Source: CAYRTD01 sp964426915
GTDB lineage: Bacteria > Bacteroidota > Bacteroidia > Bacteroidales > GCA-2748055
Direction: 5' to 3'
DNA length: 51,332 nucleotides
Assembly (NCBI GenBank): GCA_964426915.1
Contig: CAYRTD010000011.1
Span: 1 to 51,332 of the forward strand
Shown here: positions 7,390 through 16,602 of the stretch, piece by piece
Position numbering within the stretch: position 1 is the stretch's first letter
How the letters are laid out: the number at the start of each line of letters is the position of its first letter
Made by a program: the position numbers and the translations under genes
Notes under the pieces: model-generated
Databases searched by the model: none
Seen by the model: only the letters and a program-made list of their open reading frames with translations
Told to the model about the DNA's origin: nothing

Positions 7390-9660
7390 ATGAGGACACA
7401 GTTTGCTATAATCTTTTTCGCGCTTCTACTTAATATTAAGGCATTCGCTCAAATAAAAGCACTTGTTCCGGAGTTATTTCCACAGGATGAAGAAGCTTTA
7501 CTTCACCAGGCGAAAAAACAGGATCCTGAGATACTTACAGGGGGATACCGTCAATATGATCTGATAGTTGCCCGACTAAACACCTGGGATAATGAACTCA
7601 AAAATATTATAGTCCGCCTTCTCCTGCCTCCTGAAAAAAAACGAGACCACTTCCCGCTGGTTGTCTATGTTCATGGAGGTGGATTTATTGGTGGTTCTCC
7701 GCAAATCAACATTTTAGAAGAGAGAAAAGGCTTTGGTTTTGCGTTGCGGACCCTGCTTGACGAAGGCTTTGCCGTAGCCTCTGTTGGCTACAGACTTGCC
7801 AGGGAGGCAGGATGGCCTGCACCCCTGAGCGATGTATTGTGCGGATTCCGCTTTCTGTCTTTGCATGCGCACAACTGGGGGATTGATGCAAGTCATATTG
7901 GAATTACAGGACATAGTGCAGGTGCTCGTATAGCGGCTCTGGCAGCAACAGTCGACCAAAACGCATTTCATCGCCAGGGATTACCCTGGGGAAACAGTCC
8001 CGTAAATTTTGCAGCAATCTGGCTGTGGGCCGGTTCAGCCTGGGACTGGCCAAATGTAAATCAATGGAGCGAATTTGGAAAACCCCGTTATTTCAGTGTT
8101 CCCCGTTTGCTTTTTGGGGAGCATCCGGCATGGGATAATGACGCCCGTCATCGGATCCGGATACGCAGTCACTTGCCTCATCTTTCGATGGCGATACCTC
8201 CATTATATATTTTCCGGGGTGAATCAGATTACAGAGGGGATCATTCTGATGCCCGGCGGGCGGTAGAGATATGGAGAATACTTGGTTCAGAAGCAACATT
8301 AGGAATGGAACCCGGCGGACATAACACTATTGGTCCCACTGAACCATTTATCGCTTTTTTTAAGCAACATTTATGCAATAAAAACCCAAAACAAAAGCCA
8401 CGCAATCTTCTGGAAACAGCCCGTCGGTTAAATGATGCGGAAGAAGCCCTCGCAGCCATCGAAGTGCTGAATCAGAAAAATACCCGTAACGGTGGGTACA
8501 GCCTTCCAAAAGGAAGCTGGATGATTCTTCAGGACCACGCATTACTCTGGAATCCTGATGAAAAAAACTGGACGAAAGAAGAGCAAAAACAGCTAAACCT
8601 TGCCCGGAAAAAGCTGGCCGAAAAGGAAGCAAAAGCTGCAACACGGTTTCTGCAACGCGGACATTGGTTCAGGGCTGAAACGGCAGCAAAAAATGTATTA
8701 ATACTCGATTCGCAAAATGAGAAGATGATATCTCTTATATCTGATACAAAAGAAATCATCAGAAAAGAAGAGCAGGTATTCCTTGGCTTACACAAAGCCA
8801 ACAGGGCAATTCTCGCTGGGGATGTAAAGCGTGCTAAAGAAATCATTACAATAATTGATGATTCCCGTTTAACACGAGCATATGAAGGAGTTTCTCTAAA
8901 AGAAAATCCTCAAATTCCTATATGGGCTGAAGAAGGGGGAATCGATCTTTACGGAATATGGATATCGATAAAGTTGAAAAATGAAGTAAAAATCCGCTTT
9001 CGATGGGTTGAGCCCGGTAGCCGGGAGCTTCCAGAACACCTGCACTTCCGGAACAAAGAAGAAAACCCTTGGACCACCAGAATAATTGTAAATAAAGGTT
9101 TCTGGCTGGCAGAAACGGAAACAACTTCATTACAATGGCAGGCGATAAGTGACCAACATCCCAAAAATTCTGAGTCCGCCGATATAAACCAACCTCAAAC
9201 AATGGTCGATTATCTGCAAATTATTAACTGGCTAAAATTATTTGAAAAAAGACTCAATGGTCCTGTAATTCGCCTCCCAACTGAGGAAGAATGGTTATAT
9301 GCTGCAACCAATGGCGGATGCAATAATACACAACCTCCGGTTCATATAGGAGCGGTTCATGCAATGAGAGTTGATGTCATTACCCCGGCCCCTCTCCCCG
9401 TTGAAGCAACAATTCCTGATCTGAACGGATATTATGGATTATTGGGCGGGGTGATGGAATGGACCGCATCTCCCGGACCATCAAAAGCATACTTTAAAGA
9501 TAAAAACGGGCGAAAAAGGATCATGGCTTACCCAATATCCCGTGGAGGAGCCTGGTCATTCATGCCACACAGCCTCGCTCTGGCAGAACGAAAACAACAG
9601 CGTCACGGTAACAAACAACCAGATCTGGGATTTCGTATTGCTATCGAAGGTTCTGATTAG
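7390..9660 (+). CDS. exported alpha/beta-hydrolase (esterase) fused to a formylglycine-enzyme-like domain
   Basis: Protein of 756 residues with a signal peptide (1-20). Residues about 55-330 are an esterase/lipase-type alpha/beta-hydrolase: oxyanion motif HGGG at 95-98, nucleophile Ser176 in GHSAG, likely Asp280 and His311 (PGGH). Residues 335-500 are helical and charged. Residues about 565-750 resemble the formylglycine-generating-enzyme/SUMF1 fold: RLPTEEEWLYAA at 628-639, GLLGGVMEWT at 683-692, SRGGAWSF at 717-724 and LGFR at 746-749. The paired cysteines used by true formylglycine enzymes are missing from the SRGGAWSF region, so that domain is probably a binding or structural module. The substrate is unknown; a carbohydrate ester would fit an exported enzyme of this type. 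Confidence 0.8.
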   Translation: MRTQFAIIFFALLLNIKAFAQIKALVPELFPQDEEALLHQAKKQDPEILTGGYRQYDLIVARLNTWDNELKNIIVRLLLPPEKKRDHFPLVVYVHGGGFIGGSPQINILEERKGFGFALRTLLDEGFAVASVGYRLAREAGWPAPLSDVLCGFRFLSLHAHNWGIDASHIGITGHSAGARIAALAATVDQNAFHRQGLPWGNSPVNFAAIWLWAGSAWDWPNVNQWSEFGKPRYFSVPRLLFGEHPAWDNDARHRIRIRSHLPHLSMAIPPLYIFRGESDYRGDHSDARRAVEIWRILGSEATLGMEPGGHNTIGPTEPFIAFFKQHLCNKNPKQKPRNLLETARRLNDAEEALAAIEVLNQKNTRNGGYSLPKGSWMILQDHALLWNPDEKNWTKEEQKQLNLARKKLAEKEAKAATRFLQRGHWFRAETAAKNVLILDSQNEKMISLISDTKEIIRKEEQVFLGLHKANRAILAGDVKRAKEIITIIDDSRLTRAYEGVSLKENPQIPIWAEEGGIDLYGIWISIKLKNEVKIRFRWVEPGSRELPEHLHFRNKEENPWTTRIIVNKGFWLAETETTSLQWQAISDQHPKNSESADINQPQTMVDYLQIINWLKLFEKRLNGPVIRLPTEEEWLYAATNGGCNNTQPPVHIGAVHAMRVDVITPAPLPVEATIPDLNGYYGLLGGVMEWTASPGPSKAYFKDKNGRKRIMAYPISRGGAWSFMPHSLALAERKQQRHGNKQPDLGFRIAIEGSD

Positions 9661-10478
9661 GATATTGTTTTCCCTTTAAATTCTTAATGACAGATAAATG
9701 TTTAGTGCACCCTGAGTAGTGGCAACTATCCACTTAAACCCGTTTTTGTTTTCTCCATAGCTTATACGTCTTTATTTGCTATCCATGTAACCAACGGCAA
9801 TAATATGCCTGATATTTACCTGTACAGTAGATAATACAGCCACTATCTCACCTCGTTAATGGTAACACTACTCAGGCCTAAAGTTGCTTATTTACTCAAC
9901 ATGTATATGCTTATATGAGATGTTGTATTTTTGGGGATCTTTTTTGACTATTGGTTTTTAAATGTCAATATCTCTACTTTTGCCCTTCCCTTTCCTTCTC
10001 ATTTTGTAACTGTCTTATAATCTATTATATATTTGGCCTACAACTATCATTATGTATTCATGCCGGTTATAATCTCCTGTTATATTATCACGGCCAGACA
10101 TTATAACAATATTGATAATTTCCGGTTTACTCATAATAGTTTCTAGTTTTGGTTTGCAATACAAGTTAAGCCAAAACTACCTACAGACCATAAATATTTT
10201 CTATAAAATTCATCCCTGAAAACCCCTATTGAATATAAGTCCGGGATTATCGTTAGCACTGAACTGATACAATATAAGAATTGATAAGACACATAAGGAG
10301 TAAACTTTCTCAAAATTCTATCGTATATAGATAACAGGTTTTGAGTCACTATGTCAAATATGTTATACAGCATATCTATTTAGATTGGTAAAGAGTTTGC
10401 TGTCTTTTAATAAATATCTGTATTAAGTTTGTAACAAGTTTGTAACATGTTTGAAACAAGCTAAAATCTAAACCAGTC
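9661..10478. other. long AT-rich stretch without a recognisable gene
   Basis: About 820 bases between the esterase gene and a small gene. No reading frame here has a convincing start, composition or family likeness; a 76-codon minus-strand frame at 10143-10373 looks like chance. The stretch contains the inverted-repeat element at 9711-9876. Near its right end the word AGTTTGTAACA recurs in tandem (10426-10456), giving three TTTG words upstream of the small gene. Confidence 0.6.
9711..9876. repeat. 166-base segment with 11-bp terminal inverted repeats
   Basis: CCTGAGTAGTG at 9711-9721 is matched exactly in inverted orientation by CACTACTCAGG at 9866-9876, with about 144 bases between. Size and terminal inverted repeats suggest a small non-autonomous transposable element, but no clear target duplication flanks it and no second copy is in the window. 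Confidence 0.45.
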
Positions 10479-10634
10479 ATGAAAAAACTTGACCACAACA
10501 TTAACAATTGTCAATGTCATACCTCTATTGATAAAGGCAAGTATTTAAGTAAAGATAAATCTATTAAATTTAAAATTTTAAATCAAAAAGAACTCGAATC
10601 AAATAGGAGTGCTGCATATTCCTATCTTATTTGA
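10479..10634 (+). CDS. small hypothetical protein (51 aa)
   Basis: A short frame starting MKKLDHNINNCQCHTSIDKG and ending in a TGA that overlaps the ATG of the next gene (TGATG at 10632-10636). That overlap suggests translational coupling and is the main reason to believe in it. The protein is lysine- and asparagine-rich, has one CQC pair, and lacks a signal peptide. Three TTTG words lie 20-50 bases upstream, one of them 19 bases before TAAAATCT, a weak promoter candidate. Function unknown; it could be a leader frame rather than a functional protein. Confidence 0.4.
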   Translation: MKKLDHNINNCQCHTSIDKGKYLSKDKSIKFKILNQKELESNRSAAYSYLI

Positions 10635-11179
10635 TGAATCAATACCCTTTTAGCTATATTATGGCAGCCCCGGGAGATGAATCAACACCTGGGGCTATTT
10701 GTATACATAAATTTAGATTCAAAACTATTAAAAATAGAGTTTATTTTGTAAATATACCTCAGTTTGAAAAACATACTTATTCTGTAAAATTTTATGCAAG
10801 AAACCACAGGCTATCGGATGACAGATATAGATTAATGTTGGACGATTATGATGCGAGGAATGTAATATTTACCGTTTTAAAAATTTCTTTAAGGATTTTG
10901 GAAATGGATAAAGTTGCTTCATTTGCATTTGTAGGAATGCCGGGTTTAGACGAGAAACACACAAACACCAAACGTTTTAGGGTTTATACGCTTTTTACCT
11001 CATTCTTCATTAGTAGCAAGGATTTTATTCATGCAAAAGATGAAAACAATAGCATTTATGTCTTGCTTAACAAAAAAAATCAAAGAACTCGAATACAAGA
11101 TCTTCCTGAGATTGCTCAATACTTTATGGAACATTACCGATTTTCCTGCCCTTTAAATTGCGTTCAGCATTCTGAGTAA
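10634..11179 (+). CDS. hypothetical protein (181 aa)
   Basis: Starts MNQYPFSYIMAAPGDESTPG at the ATG overlapping the stop of the small upstream gene; a TTG codon just before it is not needed. The protein is basic and aromatic-rich, without signal peptide or membrane segment, and mixes beta-rich stretches (KFRFKTIKNRVYFVNIPQFE) with a central helix (VIFTVLKISLRILEMD). I do not recognise a named domain. The N-terminal pattern resembles uncharacterised accessory proteins I have seen in other Bacteroidota, but I cannot assign a function. It lies between a gene-poor region and a tRNA, a setting often used by acquired genes. Confidence 0.65.
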   Translation: MNQYPFSYIMAAPGDESTPGAICIHKFRFKTIKNRVYFVNIPQFEKHTYSVKFYARNHRLSDDRYRLMLDDYDARNVIFTVLKISLRILEMDKVASFAFVGMPGLDEKHTNTKRFRVYTLFTSFFISSKDFIHAKDENNSIYVLLNKKNQRTRIQDLPEIAQYFMEHYRFSCPLNCVQHSE

Positions 11180-11210
11180 ATGAAGAAAAAAGCCCCCATG
11201 TAAACCGCTT

Positions 11211-11243
11211 AAAAAAACAAAGCCTTTCAGGATCCTGAAAGGC
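11211..11243 (-). terminator. rho-independent terminator after tRNA-Pro
   Basis: A perfect 22-base palindrome (GCCTTTCAGGA and its complement, 11222-11243) is followed on the minus strand by a T-rich run (11221 down to 11211). It lies just downstream of the leftward tRNA gene. Confidence 0.8.
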
Positions 11244-11258
11244 CTATGTTTATTGGCG

Positions 11259-11332
11259 TCGGGGTGGCCCGACTCGAACGGGCGACCACATGCACCCCAT
11301 GCATGTACGCTAGCCAACTGCGCCACACCCCG
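11259..11332 (-). tRNA. tRNA-Pro (anticodon GGG)
   Basis: A full cloverleaf can be drawn on the minus strand: acceptor stem CGGGGTG/CACCCCG with discriminator A, D stem GCGC/GCGT, anticodon stem CATGC/GCATG with loop ATGGGGT (anticodon GGG), and T arm GCCCG-TTCGAGT-CGGGC. Length is 74 bases. The 3' CCA is not encoded. The leading C is normal for proline tRNAs. Confidence 0.95.
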
Positions 11333-11547
11333 TATTACTTAGCGGATGCGAAAATACAAAATTCCCACGTAAACAAAAAAATATTTTATTATTTATCACA
11401 ATCCTCCTGATAGATTTTTAGAATCAGGCTTGAGTGAATATCAATGATATTGAACAATCTTATGAATTACTTTTTGACCCCGTATTCCCGGGGGTGGAGG
11501 CGAATAAAAAACATCTTTTAATAATAAAAAGATTATCATTATTTTAA

Positions 11548-12960
11548 TCACTTCCTCTCTACTTTTTCCAGACTATTCATAATTCTCTGGATTTGCTTCT
11601 GCTTATTCACTTCTCTGAGATTACGTGCTGTTTCTGTGAAATATTGATGTCCGGAAATAAACTTTATCTGGAGCTTGTTCCAGTCTTCCATGGAATGGAT
11701 CTTATCCTGCTCCTTAAGTTCATTGTATAATGTATTTGAAACCGGGATCATATCACTCCTGCCAAGGTAATCAAGATCTGCATCACAAATAATTTCTTCC
11801 AGCAAATTGGTTGGTCGCGGAGGGAGTTTTGTTGCCATTATCAGAGAACTGATCCTATCGATCTGTTCTCCGGTATAGCCATAAACTGGTAAAATTTCAC
11901 AAGCCAGGACGGTGCCGTGAAATTCATGATCGTCATAGGATATTATATGACCGGCATCGTGAAACAGTGCGGCTGTTTTAAGAAGCAGAATTTCTTCATC
12001 GGAAACCCCTTCCGCCCAGCCGATAAGTTCAACTTCAGTGACTACATCTACAGTATGTTTTACGTTATGGTAATATAAGTAAGGTGGTAATTCTTTTTCG
12101 AGTTTATCCAGGATGATTTCCTGTATATCGGTGAACTGAATAAGTTTAAACTTGATGTTGAATTTTTCATTAATCATAAAAGTGTCATTCTTGACAGCGT
12201 ATTCCGGTCTTAAGGAGGAAACGCTGAATAATTGCAGATCTTCTTTATACTTAACGGGCATTTTTCCGAAATATTCACAAAGAAAGAATTCTTTTATTAA
12301 TTCATATGTCATGACGGAAATTATAACATCTCCTTTTGAAGCATAAGAATGCATCCGGCTGGCCATATTAACAGTATCACCTTTTATATCGTAGGAAATT
12401 TTCTTCTTACCACTAATGGTAGCTGTTACGGGACCGGTATGGATGCCGGTTTTTAATTCCCAGATCCCTGATCTCTTAGCTTTCTTTTTTGCATGTTCTT
12501 TCAGGTACTCCTGCATTTCGATTGCAGCTAGTACAACCTGAACAGGATTTGTTATATTCTTTTCAGGAATTCCTCCGGCAGCCATTATTGAATCACCTAT
12601 GGTCTTAATTTTAGCAATGTTGTATTTCTTTAGAATCTCATCAAATCTGAAAATAATCTCATCCAGTTCATCCATCATGGCAACTGTATCCATACCATCC
12701 CTTATGTTAGTGAATCCATGGATATTCGCAAACATAACGGTCGCCATCTCAAATTTCCGGGAAGCGGGTTTTATAGTTACCGTCCTGCTTGTATCTCCTT
12801 CTTTAATCCGGGATTGCTGTACAATTTTTTCCAGCTTATCGATTTTAAGGGTCTTTTTTCTAATATCTTCCTTCAGGGCTTCATTCTCACGAACCAGATC
12901 CTGGTTATGCCTTACCAGTTTTGCTATTCTTTTTATTAATTCTGCACCGGAAATGTCCAT
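11548..12960 (-). CDS. class III nucleotide cyclase fused to an HD-domain phosphohydrolase
   Basis: Start set at the ATG giving MDISGAELIKRIAKLV (470 residues); a TTG nine codons earlier is less likely. Residues 5-55 are a coiled coil. Residues about 70-245 are a class III adenylate/guanylate cyclase domain: FANIHGFT around 77-84, KTIGDSIMA with Lys119 and Asp123, and YDIKGDTVNMASRM with Asp191. Lys119 and Asp191 are the pattern of ATP-using enzymes. The first metal-binding Asp (normally F-x-D-I) is Asn80, which may weaken or abolish catalysis. The C-terminal half is an HD domain (His298, His302, HD at 334-335, Asp393), a fold of phosphodiesterases. The protein could sense, make and break a cyclic nucleotide; which is active is unknown. 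No membrane segment is seen. Confidence 0.82.
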   Translation of the reverse strand: MDISGAELIKRIAKLVRHNQDLVRENEALKEDIRKKTLKIDKLEKIVQQSRIKEGDTSRTVTIKPASRKFEMATVMFANIHGFTNIRDGMDTVAMMDELDEIIFRFDEILKKYNIAKIKTIGDSIMAAGGIPEKNITNPVQVVLAAIEMQEYLKEHAKKKAKRSGIWELKTGIHTGPVTATISGKKKISYDIKGDTVNMASRMHSYASKGDVIISVMTYELIKEFFLCEYFGKMPVKYKEDLQLFSVSSLRPEYAVKNDTFMINEKFNIKFKLIQFTDIQEIILDKLEKELPPYLYYHNVKHTVDVVTEVELIGWAEGVSDEEILLLKTAALFHDAGHIISYDDHEFHGTVLACEILPVYGYTGEQIDRISSLIMATKLPPRPTNLLEEIICDADLDYLGRSDMIPVSNTLYNELKEQDKIHSMEDWNKLQIKFISGHQYFTETARNLREVNKQKQIQRIMNSLEKVERK

Positions 12961-13453
12961 AGTAGTATTTTTCTGCTTGCTGATCAATATTATTCAGTAA
13001 AAATAATCGAATATATTCCATGAATAATACTGGCTAAGTCGATGTTAAATGTAATGGCTTTTATGCGTATTTCAAAAAAATTATGACTCCTTGCATGAAA
13101 GGCGGAAACGATGCTAATAATAAGCCACTTGGTAAAAGGAGACTGTCTTAAAAGTATTTTTTAATTTGGGGTTACTTACAAATTGAAAGCATCCCTTTTA
13201 AGGATGAAAACACTTTTCGGAATGCGCTCAAAAATTAGTCAAACAATAATGATTATCTTTATCATATTGTTTTGCGATTAACCGGCTTGTAACCGGAGGA
13301 AAATATCCGCAGTTAGTGCCTGTTTAAAAAAACATTTGGATAAATTCTAGTATTTCCATCATAATACCAAAAAGTATTCAGATATAGTAAATTTAATATG
13401 TTAAAGTAGAATTAAAACAAAAAGTTTATCTTAAAACTAATTATAGATCCGAT
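12961..13453. other. intergenic region, no gene seen
   Basis: About 490 AT-rich bases between two divergently transcribed genes. A CGAATATA at 13008-13015, read on the minus strand as TATATTCG, might be a -7 box for the cyclase-HD gene. TAAATTTA at 13388-13395 might serve the rightward gene. Both lack a clear -33 partner. No RNA gene or strong repeat is apparent. Confidence 0.5.
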
Positions 13454-14497
13454 ATGAAAACCTTGAAATATTCTATAATCATTTTGTTTTTAATGTTTTT
13501 CACTCTTGAGCTGGATGCTCAGAAACATAATGAAAAGGACTTTACTGTTATTTTTTATAATGTGGAAAATTTATTCGACACCCTTGATGCTCCTTTTTTT
13601 AAGGACGAAGAATTCACTCCTGAAAGTGAGAAAGAATGGAATACACTTAAATATGAGAAAAAGCTGGAAGACCTGGCAAAGGTGCTTAGTTCAATAAATG
13701 GTAAAGAATTGCCTGAGATCATCGGCCTTGCAGAAGTTGAAAACAGAAGTGTTCTGGAAGATCTTATCAGCACAAAGGATCTGATTAAAGGTGAATATGA
13801 AATCATCCACACAGAGAGTCCGGATGTAAGGGGGATCGATGTAGCGCTATTGTATAAAAAAGATATACTTAAATCTGTATCCTTCAATACAATTAAAATT
13901 GACTTTCCCTTTGATTCTACCCTAACCACAAGAGACATACTCCATGTTAAAGGGAATGCTCCTGATGGCAGGGATATACACTTCTTCGTGAATCACTGGA
14001 GCTCCAGGTATGGAGGACAAAAAGAGAGTGTGCCGAAAAGAATGTATTGCGCAGTATCGCTGAGGAGAAAAATCGACCTGCTCCTTAGCCTTGAGTCAGA
14101 TCCCAGGTTTATTATCATGGGGGATTTTAACGATGAACCGACTAACAGAAGCATGCTTAATCTTCTTCTTGCTGGAAATAAAAGAAAAAATACCGGTCCG
14201 GGGGATCTTTACAATCTTTATTATGATATGCATAATATGAAAGATAAAGGCACGTATTATTATCAGGGAAGTTGGAACATGCTCGATCAGATCATCTGTT
14301 CATACAATCTTATTAATACTCCCGGTTTTTACAGTTGTAATTATACAAGCGGCAAAATATTTTACGAAGACTGGATGCTGTTTGAGAATGCTGAAGGGAC
14401 AAACATACCTTCTAGAAGTTACGGAGGCCCGAATTATTATGGGGGAGTAAGTGATCACCTTCCTGTATATGTCACATTAACTATCGATGAGAATTAA
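13454..14497 (+). CDS. exported endonuclease/exonuclease/phosphatase-family protein
   Basis: A 347-residue protein with an N-terminal signal peptide (1-22, ending LELDA-Q). The metal-dependent nuclease/phosphatase fold is shown by FYNVENLFD near 34-42, LAEVENRS around 93-100, HFFVNHWSSR, the GDFNDEP motif near 222-228 and the terminal SDHLPVY motif. These supply the catalytic Asn, Glu, His and Asp residues. Members include secreted DNases and phosphodiesterases; the natural substrate cannot be told. It ends 24 bases before uvrB on the same strand and may share a transcript with it. Confidence 0.9.
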   Translation: MKTLKYSIIILFLMFFTLELDAQKHNEKDFTVIFYNVENLFDTLDAPFFKDEEFTPESEKEWNTLKYEKKLEDLAKVLSSINGKELPEIIGLAEVENRSVLEDLISTKDLIKGEYEIIHTESPDVRGIDVALLYKKDILKSVSFNTIKIDFPFDSTLTTRDILHVKGNAPDGRDIHFFVNHWSSRYGGQKESVPKRMYCAVSLRRKIDLLLSLESDPRFIIMGDFNDEPTNRSMLNLLLAGNKRKNTGPGDLYNLYYDMHNMKDKGTYYYQGSWNMLDQIICSYNLINTPGFYSCNYTSGKIFYEDWMLFENAEGTNIPSRSYGGPNYYGGVSDHLPVYVTLTIDEN

Positions 14498-14521
14498 TCT
14501 CAGGAACATTTTTTATCAGGA

Positions 14522-16546
14522 ATGAAATACAAAATTAATTCAGATTATAAACCCACAGGAGACCAGCCTGTGGCTATAGAGGAACTTGTAACCGGACTTC
14601 AGAATGGAGAACTACATCAGACTTTACTGGGGGTTACCGGATCGGGAAAAACATTCACCATAGCAAATATGCTGAATGAGGTGAACCGGCCCGCTCTGGT
14701 TTTGAGTCATAATAAAACCCTGGCTGCTCAGCTTTTTGGCGAATTCAAACAATTCTTTCCTGAAAACAGAGTGGAGTATTTCGTTTCTTATTACGACTAT
14801 TATCAGCCCGAGGCTTATCTGCCTGTAACGGACACCTATATAGAAAAAGACCTTTCAATAAATGAGGAAATAGAAAAGCTTCGCCTGAGTACAACCTCCG
14901 CACTTTTATCAGGAAGAAAGGATGTAATTGTCGTTTCATCAGTTTCATGTTTATATGGAATAGGAAATCCTGAGGACTTCCATGCCGGTACTATAGAGAT
15001 AAAAACCGGAGATATTATAAGCCGCAATGTTTTTCTAAGAAGGCTGGTAGATGCAATGTATTCCCGAAATGAAACTGAGTTCTCTCAGGGCAACTTCAGG
15101 GTAAGGGGTGACACGGTGGATATTTTCCTTGCTTACACGGATCATGCGGTAAGGGTGGTGTTTTTTGGTGATGAAATAGAAGAAATCCTCACGGTAGATC
15201 CCATTAATGGTAACACCTTGGAACAGCATTCAGAATCTCTTATATTCCCCGCTAATATATTTATTACTGCCAAAAACAGATTACAAACTGCTATACGTGA
15301 GATACAGGATGATTTGGTGCAACAGATAAATTACTACAAAGAAATTGGAAAAAACCTGGAAGCAAAGCGCATAGAGGAACGTGTGAATTATGATCTTGAA
15401 ATGATCCGAGAACTTGGGTATTGTCCCGGGATAGAAAATTACAGCCGCTATTTTGATGGCAGAAAGCCTGGTACCCGCCCTTTTTGTCTTCTGGATTATT
15501 TCCCGGATGATTATATAACCATTGTTGATGAAAGCCACGTTACATTGCCCCAAATAAGGGCTATGCATGGAGGCGACCACTCCAGGAAACAGACCCTTGT
15601 AGAACACGGGTTCAGATTGCCGGCCGCCATCGATAATCGCCCGCTCAAATTTGAGGAATTTGAAGAGCTGACCGGTCAGACAATTTATGTTTCAGCAACA
15701 CCCGGTGATTATGAGCTGGAAAAGACCGATGGGGTATTTATCGAACAGGTTATCAGACCTACGGGTTTAATTGACCCGGAGATTGAAGTACGCCCGAGTC
15801 TGAATCAAATCGATCACCTGATCGGAGAGATACAAAAAAGGATAGTAAAAAAAGAAAGGATACTGATCACCACTCTTACTAAAAGAATGGCAGAAGAACT
15901 GGATTCCTATCTTGGCAAAATGAATGTCAAAAGCCGGTATATACATTCGGACATTGACACCCTGGAAAGGATTGAAATAATGGACGGCTTAAGGAAGGGA
16001 GTGTTTGATGTCCTGGTCGGTGTAAACCTGTTAAGAGAAGGTCTTGATCTTCCTGAGGTTTCGTTGGTTGCGATTCTTGATGCCGATAAAGAAGGTTTTC
16101 TTAGATCTGAAAAATCACTTACTCAGACTGCCGGAAGAGCTGCCAGGAATTTAAACGGGAAAGTGATAATGTATGCCGACAAGATTACCCGTTCCATGAA
16201 AAACACAATTGATGAAACGAACAGGCGTAGGGAGAAACAATTAAAATATAATGAAGAACACAACATTACTCCTCAGCAGATAATTAAAGCTCAAAGAAGT
16301 TTGTTAGGAGAAATGATGAAGGAAAAAGAGAAAAAAGAATATTACAGTGGCAGGCTGAAGCCCGATATAGCTGCGGATCCGGTTATAAAATATATGGATA
16401 AAGAAGCCCTGAACAAATCCATCGCCAACATTAGAAAAAAAATGGAAAAAGCCGCTTCCGAATTAAATTTCATTGAAGCCGCCCGGTACAGAGATGAAAT
16501 GTTTGAACTGGAAAAAATCCTGAAGAAAAAAGGCGTTGAAGCCTGA
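14522..16546 (+). CDS. uvrB: excinuclease ABC subunit B
   Basis: Damage-recognition helicase subunit of nucleotide excision repair, working with UvrA and UvrC in the cytoplasm. The 674-residue length is standard. Visible are the Walker A motif GVTGSGKTFT (about 39-48), the tyrosine-rich beta-hairpin YYDYYQPEAYLP near 95-106, the DESH box (VDESHV), helicase motifs TLTKRMAEEL and LLREGLDLPEVSLVAILDAD, QTAGRAARN, and the C-terminal UVR motif (EAARYRDEMFELE) that contacts UvrC. uvrA and uvrC are not in the window, which is normal. Confidence 0.98.
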   Translation: MKYKINSDYKPTGDQPVAIEELVTGLQNGELHQTLLGVTGSGKTFTIANMLNEVNRPALVLSHNKTLAAQLFGEFKQFFPENRVEYFVSYYDYYQPEAYLPVTDTYIEKDLSINEEIEKLRLSTTSALLSGRKDVIVVSSVSCLYGIGNPEDFHAGTIEIKTGDIISRNVFLRRLVDAMYSRNETEFSQGNFRVRGDTVDIFLAYTDHAVRVVFFGDEIEEILTVDPINGNTLEQHSESLIFPANIFITAKNRLQTAIREIQDDLVQQINYYKEIGKNLEAKRIEERVNYDLEMIRELGYCPGIENYSRYFDGRKPGTRPFCLLDYFPDDYITIVDESHVTLPQIRAMHGGDHSRKQTLVEHGFRLPAAIDNRPLKFEEFEELTGQTIYVSATPGDYELEKTDGVFIEQVIRPTGLIDPEIEVRPSLNQIDHLIGEIQKRIVKKERILITTLTKRMAEELDSYLGKMNVKSRYIHSDIDTLERIEIMDGLRKGVFDVLVGVNLLREGLDLPEVSLVAILDADKEGFLRSEKSLTQTAGRAARNLNGKVIMYADKITRSMKNTIDETNRRREKQLKYNEEHNITPQQIIKAQRSLLGEMMKEKEKKEYYSGRLKPDIAADPVIKYMDKEALNKSIANIRKKMEKAASELNFIEAARYRDEMFELEKILKKKGVEA

Positions 16547-16602
16547 TAATAATAAAAGTAAAGGCAAGTCACCTAAATTAGTCTATCAATTAAGTCAAGT
16601 AT

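Noticed and set aside
7390..9660. Active formylglycine-generating enzyme
   Set aside because: The C-terminal domain lacks the catalytic cysteine pair, and no sulfatase is nearby.
10143..10373. 76-codon minus-strand gene in the gene-poor stretch
   Set aside because: AT-rich chance frame without likeness to a family, promoter or ribosome-binding site.
10479..11332. Integrated element using tRNA-Pro as attachment site
   Set aside because: No integrase and no repeat of the tRNA 3' end were found.
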